Source of the DNA: Flemingiibacterium sp045632605
GTDB taxonomy: Bacteria; Bacillota; Clostridia; Oscillospirales; CAG-272
Direction of reading: 5' to 3'
Length of the DNA: 64,000 nucleotides
NCBI GenBank assembly: GCA_045632605.1
Contig: JAZQXA010000097.1
Span: 1-64,000, forward strand
How positions within the stretch are numbered: position 1 is the first letter of the stretch; each line of letters starts with the position of its first letter. Shown here one piece after another: positions 59,657-64,000 of the stretch. The notes under the pieces were generated by a model. That model did no database searches. It was not told where the DNA came from and was given only the letters and a program-made list of their open reading frames with translations. The position numbers were made by a program, and so were the translations under genes.

Positions 59657-59992
59657 ATGACCGCAGCAGTAAGACAAACGGTAAAAGTATATACAGCAAA
59701 TTTTGAGGGATGCACAAGCCGTGCAGGCTTTATTTTCAGACTTGCCCGTGCGATTTCAATCGATGCGGCAAGAGTGATAAAAGGTGAGGTGTGGCGTGCA
59801 CTTTGTGAGCGTATTGCTTCGCTTGGTGCAGGAAATTCCCCGGTGCGTGTCCGCCTTGTCGGACTCGAAGACGCATATCCGTCGCTTACTCATGAATGCG
59901 AGTCGCTTTTGCGTATTCTTCGCACTGCACAAAGCAACTGCGATACTTTCAGTGCAGAGGCTATGGTCGGCGACAGAAGCTGGAAAATATAA
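59657..59992 (+). CDS. Unknown 111-residue protein, probably SOS-controlled
   Basis: From ATG 59657 with CGGAGGATATAAC upstream. The sequence reads VKVYTANFEGCTSRAGFIF, then a helical LARAISIDAARVIKG, then LTHECESLLRILRTAQSN. It has no membrane span, no LysM domain and no known DNA-damage domain, so it is not YneA. Position after two LexA-like sites and before a strong terminator makes it a one-gene unit. By analogy with other small LexA-controlled genes a division inhibitor or stress regulator is possible; this is only a guess. Confidence 0.65.
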   Translation: MTAAVRQTVKVYTANFEGCTSRAGFIFRLARAISIDAARVIKGEVWRALCERIASLGAGNSPVRVRLVGLEDAYPSLTHECESLLRILRTAQSNCDTFSAEAMVGDRSWKI

Positions 59993-60070
59993 ACACTTGT
60001 TCGGTGCTATCCAAGTTAAGTATCAGAATAATGCTTTGCAAAATTTGAAGTGTAGAAAAAAAGTTCTCGA

Positions 60071-60100
60071 ATACCCGTAAAATTTACGGGTATTTTTTTC
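60071..60100 (+). terminator. Terminator of the LexA-boxed gene
   Basis: ATACCCGTAAA pairs perfectly with TTTACGGGTAT around a single base, followed by a long T-run. Confidence 0.85.
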
Positions 60101-60109
60101 GTTTACTAC

Positions 60110-60138
60110 TTGAAAAATCCGCCAAAATGTGGTATACT
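60110..60138 (+). promoter_or_regulatory. hprK promoter
   Basis: TTGAAA and TATACT, 17-base spacer. Confidence 0.75.
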
Positions 60139-60163
60139 GTAAAGAGATGTATTATATTTTGAA

Positions 60164-60199
60164 AGGAGATTCGGGGATAACCCCGAAATTCGATATATG
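60164..60199 (+). promoter_or_regulatory. hprK ribosome binding site with internal hairpin
   Basis: AGGAG (60164-60168) is 28 bases from ATG 60197. Between them a 7-base perfect hairpin TTCGGGG/CCCCGAA (60170-60187, loop ATAA) can fold. Looped out, the distance falls to about ten bases, an ideal spacing. No in-frame start codon lies nearer. Confidence 0.55.
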
Positions 60200-61141
60200 T
60201 CAGACGTTTATACTGTTGAATTGTCAAAAATAATTTCTGAATTTTCACTCGAGAAAATCTATATGCCGGATGACAGTGACAAGATTCTCGTTCATCTTAT
60301 GGATGTCAATCGTCCTGGACTTCAGCTCGCAGGTTTTTTTGACCATTATGAGTCACAGCGTATTCAGATTATTGGCAAGGTTGAACACAGATATCTTCAT
60401 TCCCTCAGCGAAGATCAACGCCGCAATGCAATTTTGGGCTTCCTTGAAAGCAAGCCGGTTGCGGTTGTGATTTCTTCTTCCCTTGAGGTTTATCCTGAGT
60501 TTGTTGAGCTCGGTGAATATTTTGAGGTGCCGATACTTCGTACTGCGGATACAACGAGCACATTTATGGCGGCGTTGATTGCATTCCTCAATGTGCAGCT
60601 TGCGCCGAGGCTTACAAGACACGGCGTTCTCGTTGAGGTTTACGGTGAGGGTGTTCTTATCCTCGGCGATTCCGGCGTTGGTAAATCAGAAACCGCTATC
60701 GAGCTTGTTAAGCGAGGTCACCGTCTTATCGCAGATGATGCGGTTGAAATCAAGCGTGTTTCGGCGAAAACGCTTGTCGGCAGTGCGCCGGAAATTATAC
60801 GCCACTATGTTGAGCTTCGCGGAATCGGAATTGTTGATGTTCGCCGTATTTTTGGTATGGGTGCTGTCAAGCTTACCGAGAAAATTGACATGATAATTAA
60901 CCTTGAGCCGTGGGTTCAGGGCAAAATGTATGACCGCTTCGGACTTGAATGCGAATACACTGAAATTCTCGGAATCAAGATTCCGACAACAACAATTCCG
61001 GTTAAGCCGGGACGTAACCTTGCAATTATCCTCGAAATCGCCGCAATGAACAACCGTCAGAAAAAGATGGGATTCAATACGGCGGAGGAATTCAACAAAA
61101 AGCTTATGGGACAAATGGGTATTGAATCAAACGAATTTTAA
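60197..61141 (+). CDS. hprK: HPr kinase/phosphorylase
   Basis: Phosphorylates Ser46 of HPr for carbon catabolite control and also reverses it. The 314-residue protein has an N-terminal MurF-like part, then the Walker A GDSGVGKSETAIEL near residue 155 and the family signature ELRGIGIVDVRRIFG near residue 203. DADDAVEIKR-type ADDAVEIKRV is intact, and a C-terminal helix carries MGFNTAEEFNKKL. It begins a block with Leloir-pathway sugar genes. Confidence 0.96.
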   Translation: MSDVYTVELSKIISEFSLEKIYMPDDSDKILVHLMDVNRPGLQLAGFFDHYESQRIQIIGKVEHRYLHSLSEDQRRNAILGFLESKPVAVVISSSLEVYPEFVELGEYFEVPILRTADTTSTFMAALIAFLNVQLAPRLTRHGVLVEVYGEGVLILGDSGVGKSETAIELVKRGHRLIADDAVEIKRVSAKTLVGSAPEIIRHYVELRGIGIVDVRRIFGMGAVKLTEKIDMIINLEPWVQGKMYDRFGLECEYTEILGIKIPTTTIPVKPGRNLAIILEIAAMNNRQKKMGFNTAEEFNKKLMGQMGIESNEF

Positions 61142-61164
61142 GTTGATTATAAGGAGAAACGAAT

Positions 61165-62064
61165 ATGACACTTGTTATTATGGCAGCCGGAATGGGTAGC
61201 CGCTACGGTGGACTCAAGCAGATTGACCCTATTACACCTCACGGCGAATTTATTGTCGATTTTTCAATCTACGATGCAATCCAGGCAGGATTTGATAAGG
61301 TCGTTTTCATCATCAAAAAAGAAAATTACGAAATTTTCCGCGAAACCGTTGGCGCACGAATTGAGGGCGCGATAAAGGTTGAATATGTATTCCAGTCACT
61401 TGAAGATATCCCGGAAGGATTCACTGTTCCCGCGGGACGTGTTAAACCGTGGGGCACAGCTCATGCGGCACTTATGGCGGCTGATGCCGTAAATGAGCCG
61501 TTTGCTATTATAAATTCTGACGACTTTTACGGCAGAGATGCATTCAAGCAACTTTATGCTCAAATGGCAAATGCAAAGGACAACGGTCATTTCGCTATGG
61601 CAGGTTATATACTCGAAAATACGATTACCGAAAACGGTTATGTTTCACGCGGAATCTGTGACGTTGTTAACGGCTATCTCAAAAATGTTGTTGAGCGCAC
61701 CAAGATTCAGGAAAACGACGGTGTGGTTCAGTATTCGGAAAATGACGCTTGGTATGACCTCGACCGAAAGTCTGTGGTTTCGATGAACTGTTGGGCATTT
61801 ACTCCCGATGTTTTCAAAATGCTGCGCGATGGCTTTGTTGCATTTTTAAAGGATCTTCCCGAAGCAAAAGATCCGCTTAAGGCAGAGTATTTCCTGCCGT
61901 TCCTCGTTCAGAGCCGTATTGATTCCGGGGAATGTGATGTTCGTGTTCTCGAAACGAGCGCGAAATGGTATGGCGTTACATATGCTGAAGATAAGCCGAA
62001 ATTTGTTGAGTTTATCAAGTCGCAGACCGAAGCCGGCGTTTATCCCGACGGTCTTTGGAAATAA
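61165..62064 (+). CDS. Sugar-phosphate nucleotidyltransferase
   Basis: A 299-residue enzyme of the glucose-1-phosphate uridylyl/thymidylyl fold. Nucleotide loop AAGMGSRYGGLKQID at the N-terminus, PWGTAHAALMAADAV and an Asp pair in IINSDDFYGRD near residue 112. The member resembles clostridial nucleotidyltransferases beside galE that may replace galT. It probably makes a UDP-sugar. AAGGAG precedes ATG 61165. Exact sugar is unresolved. Confidence 0.78.
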   Translation: MTLVIMAAGMGSRYGGLKQIDPITPHGEFIVDFSIYDAIQAGFDKVVFIIKKENYEIFRETVGARIEGAIKVEYVFQSLEDIPEGFTVPAGRVKPWGTAHAALMAADAVNEPFAIINSDDFYGRDAFKQLYAQMANAKDNGHFAMAGYILENTITENGYVSRGICDVVNGYLKNVVERTKIQENDGVVQYSENDAWYDLDRKSVVSMNCWAFTPDVFKMLRDGFVAFLKDLPEAKDPLKAEYFLPFLVQSRIDSGECDVRVLETSAKWYGVTYAEDKPKFVEFIKSQTEAGVYPDGLWK

Positions 62065-62092
62065 TTTCAGTTTGTTAGATAGGAGATAAAAT

Positions 62093-63106
62093 ATGTCTAT
62101 TTTAGTAACCGGCGGTGCCGGATTCATCGGCTCACACACTGTTGTTGAGCTTCTTAACATTGGCAAGGAGGTTGTCATTGCTGACAATTTCTGCAATTCT
62201 AAGCCTGTTGTTCTTGACCGTATCAGAAAGATTACGGGAAAGGATTTTAAGTTTTACAATGTTGATCTCTGTGACAAAAATGCGCTTGAGGTTGTGTTTG
62301 CATCTGAGAAGATTGATTCTGCAATTCACTTTGCAGGGCTCAAGGCTGTTGGCGAATCGTGTTCGATCCCGCTGCGCTACTATCAGAACAATCTCATCAG
62401 CACTCTTAATCTTTGCGAGCTGATGGCGAAATATAACTGCAAAAATCTTGTTTTCTCATCGTCCGCAACTGTTTACGGCAAGCCGGCTTCTGTACCGATT
62501 CGCGAGGACTTTCCGAATTCTGCAACAAATCCGTACGGTGAAACAAAGCTGATGATTGAGCATATTCTTAAAGATCTTTACCGTGCCGACTCCGAATGGA
62601 ACACAGCAATTCTTCGTTATTTCAATCCAATCGGTGCTCATGAATCCGGTATGATAGGTGAAGATCCGTCAGGAATCCCGAACAATCTCATGCCGTATAT
62701 CACTCAGGTTGCTATTGGAAAGCGTGAATGTCTGTCCGTTTTCGGCGACGACTACGATACACATGACGGAACCGGTGTACGTGATTACATCCACGTTGTT
62801 GACCTTGCAAGAGCGCATCTTGCGGCTCTTTCGTGGCTTGAAAACAAGCCGGGACTCGACGTATTCAATGTCGGTACCGGACACGGATATTCGGTGCTTG
62901 ATATTGTAAAGGCTTATGAGGCTGCTACGGGAAAGAAGATCAATTACAAGATCGCTCCGCGCCGCCCCGGCGATATTGACGAATGTTACGCAGACCCGAC
63001 AAAGGCACGCGAGGTGCTCGGCTGGCAGGCAAAGCACGGTATTGAGGATATGTGCCGTGACAGCTCACGCTGGCAGACACTCAATCCGAACGGATACGAT
63101 GAATAA
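62093..63106 (+). CDS. galE: UDP-glucose 4-epimerase
   Basis: Interconverts UDP-glucose and UDP-galactose. The 337-residue protein has GGAGFIGSHTVVELL, the Ser-Thr pair in VFSSSATVYGKPASVP and the catalytic YGETK near residue 147; the NAD-type Rossmann fold is complete. GGAG precedes ATG 62093. It forms an operon with the nucleotidyltransferase and galM. Confidence 0.95.
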   Translation: MSILVTGGAGFIGSHTVVELLNIGKEVVIADNFCNSKPVVLDRIRKITGKDFKFYNVDLCDKNALEVVFASEKIDSAIHFAGLKAVGESCSIPLRYYQNNLISTLNLCELMAKYNCKNLVFSSSATVYGKPASVPIREDFPNSATNPYGETKLMIEHILKDLYRADSEWNTAILRYFNPIGAHESGMIGEDPSGIPNNLMPYITQVAIGKRECLSVFGDDYDTHDGTGVRDYIHVVDLARAHLAALSWLENKPGLDVFNVGTGHGYSVLDIVKAYEAATGKKINYKIAPRRPGDIDECYADPTKAREVLGWQAKHGIEDMCRDSSRWQTLNPNGYDE

Positions 63107-63127
63107 AATTTTTCAGAGGAATTTCAG

Positions 63128-64000
63128 ATGATAACAAAGGAACTTTTTGGCAAAAAGCCTTGCGGAAGCGAGGTTTATGCATATACACTCACAAATAAAA
63201 ACGGAGCATCGGTGAAGATTCTCACGATGGGGGGCATAATACAGTCGCTTCTCGTTCCTGACCGCAACGGTAATATGGCGGACGTTGTTTTCGGATTTGA
63301 CACGCTTGACGGATATCTCAAAGATAATGGCTATCAAGGTGCTGTTATCGGACGTTACTGCAACCGTATTGCAAACGGACGTTTTACACTCAACGGAATA
63401 ACATATCAGCTTGCACTCAACGAGAACGGAAAGGTTCATCTTCACGGCGGCAATGTCGGATTCAACAAAAAGATTTGGGACACGGTGCCGTATGAGAAGG
63501 TTGGAGAGCAGGGAGTTATTATGACAACAGTCAGCGAGGACGCCGAGGAAAATTATCCCGGAACACTCCGCGTTAAGGTAACTTACAGCTTTACTGATGA
63601 AAATGAGCTTAAGATTCACTATGAGGCAACGACTGACCAGGATACGGTTATAAATATGACGAATCACTCATATTTCAATCTTGGCGGTTATAATTCCGGT
63701 TCAGTTCTTGAACATTCACTTGTGATTGATTCTGATGCAATATCGGCGATAAATGATAAGCTGATTCCGACCGGCGAGGCTTACAGCGTTGAAGGGACTC
63801 CGTTTGATTTCAGAGAAGCTAAAAAAATCGGCGAGCGCATTGATGATACCTCCGATGCACAGCTTGCTCTTGTCGGAGGATATGACCACAACTATATTCT
63901 GAATTCTGACGGCGAAATGAAAAAGGCTGCCGAGCTTTACGACGAAAAGTCCGGCCGTGTGATGTCGGTTATAACCGACCAGACATCGGTTCAGCTTTAC
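63128..64000 (+). CDS. galM: Aldose 1-epimerase, truncated by the window end
   Basis: Interconverts alpha and beta anomers of galactose and glucose. 291 residues are seen without a stop; the 3' end lies beyond the window. It has SVKILTMGGIIQSLLVPDR, IGRYCNRIANGRF, KVHLHGGNVGFNKKIWD (catalytic His near residue 108) and NMTNHSYFNLGGY (second His, near residue 180). GAGGAA precedes ATG 63128. Confidence 0.92.
   Translation, partial: MITKELFGKKPCGSEVYAYTLTNKNGASVKILTMGGIIQSLLVPDRNGNMADVVFGFDTLDGYLKDNGYQGAVIGRYCNRIANGRFTLNGITYQLALNENGKVHLHGGNVGFNKKIWDTVPYEKVGEQGVIMTTVSEDAEENYPGTLRVKVTYSFTDENELKIHYEATTDQDTVINMTNHSYFNLGGYNSGSVLEHSLVIDSDAISAINDKLIPTGEAYSVEGTPFDFREAKKIGERIDDTSDAQLALVGGYDHNYILNSDGEMKKAAELYDEKSGRVMSVITDQTSVQLY

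Overview
The window reads as a chromosomal stretch of an anaerobic, Gram-positive, low-to-mid GC Clostridia member (Oscillospirales/Ruminococcaceae-like by gene content; this placement is inference). Supporting signs are the ylm-sepF-divIVA-ileS division cluster, an intact pro-sigma-K gene, a SpoIIIE/FtsK translocase, HPr kinase, a T-box in front of valS, a lysine riboswitch in front of dapA, an S-layer-homology protein, strong AGGAGG ribosome binding sites, and many TTGACA-17-TATAAT promoters. It is mostly core genome; no insertion sequence, prophage, CRISPR array or rRNA was seen.

Region 1-9.5 kb (minus strand): queA, a metallophosphoesterase and miaA, then a HlyD-like adaptor, yggS, sepF, yggT, ylmH, divIVA and the 5' part of ileS. 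A strong terminator-like hairpin splits sepF from yggT and moves the yggT start downstream. Region 9.5-15.5 kb (plus): a lysine riboswitch with a readable terminator/antiterminator drives dapA-dapB; then a SLOG-like protein, pro-sigma-K, a NYN-domain gene split by one in-frame TAA, and a Nudix protein. Region 15.5-19.6 kb: trpS, tRNA-Leu(GAG) with a nearby duplicate of its 3' end flanking a string of hairpins, radA and an mnmM-like methyltransferase.

Region 19.6-26.1 kb (minus) looks like a sugar/polyol catabolic locus: two Gfo/Idh oxidoreductases around a TIM-barrel isomerase, an amidohydrolase and two paralogous AraC regulators. Region 26.3-33.9 kb (plus): an ABC/DUF1854/ABC exporter set whose two ABC subunits carry zinc ribbons, then an SGNH esterase, a Nif3-like protein and an 82-residue small protein. 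Region 34-40.4 kb: a structured M-box-like leader before a CNNM/CorC protein, a SleB-like cell-wall hydrolase behind a long structured leader with a small upstream ORF, and T-box/valS. Region 40.4-46.8 kb: a BmpA-type nucleoside ABC transporter divergent from a PRPP synthetase, consistent with nucleoside salvage.

Region 46.8-64 kb: an S-layer-homology protein, two half-size TauE/SafE proteins, ftsK/spoIIIE, tmk, DJ-1, MTHFS, a CPBP protease, mltG and nadE; then an orphan 111-residue gene whose promoter is overlaid by LexA-like palindromes; then hprK with a hairpin between its Shine-Dalgarno and ATG, and a Leloir-type sugar cluster (nucleotidyltransferase, galE, partial galM). The best leads for something undescribed are the LexA-boxed orphan gene, the pseudoknotted CorC leader, the interrupted NYN gene, the tRNA-Leu-tail hairpin element and the structured leader of the SleB-like gene.
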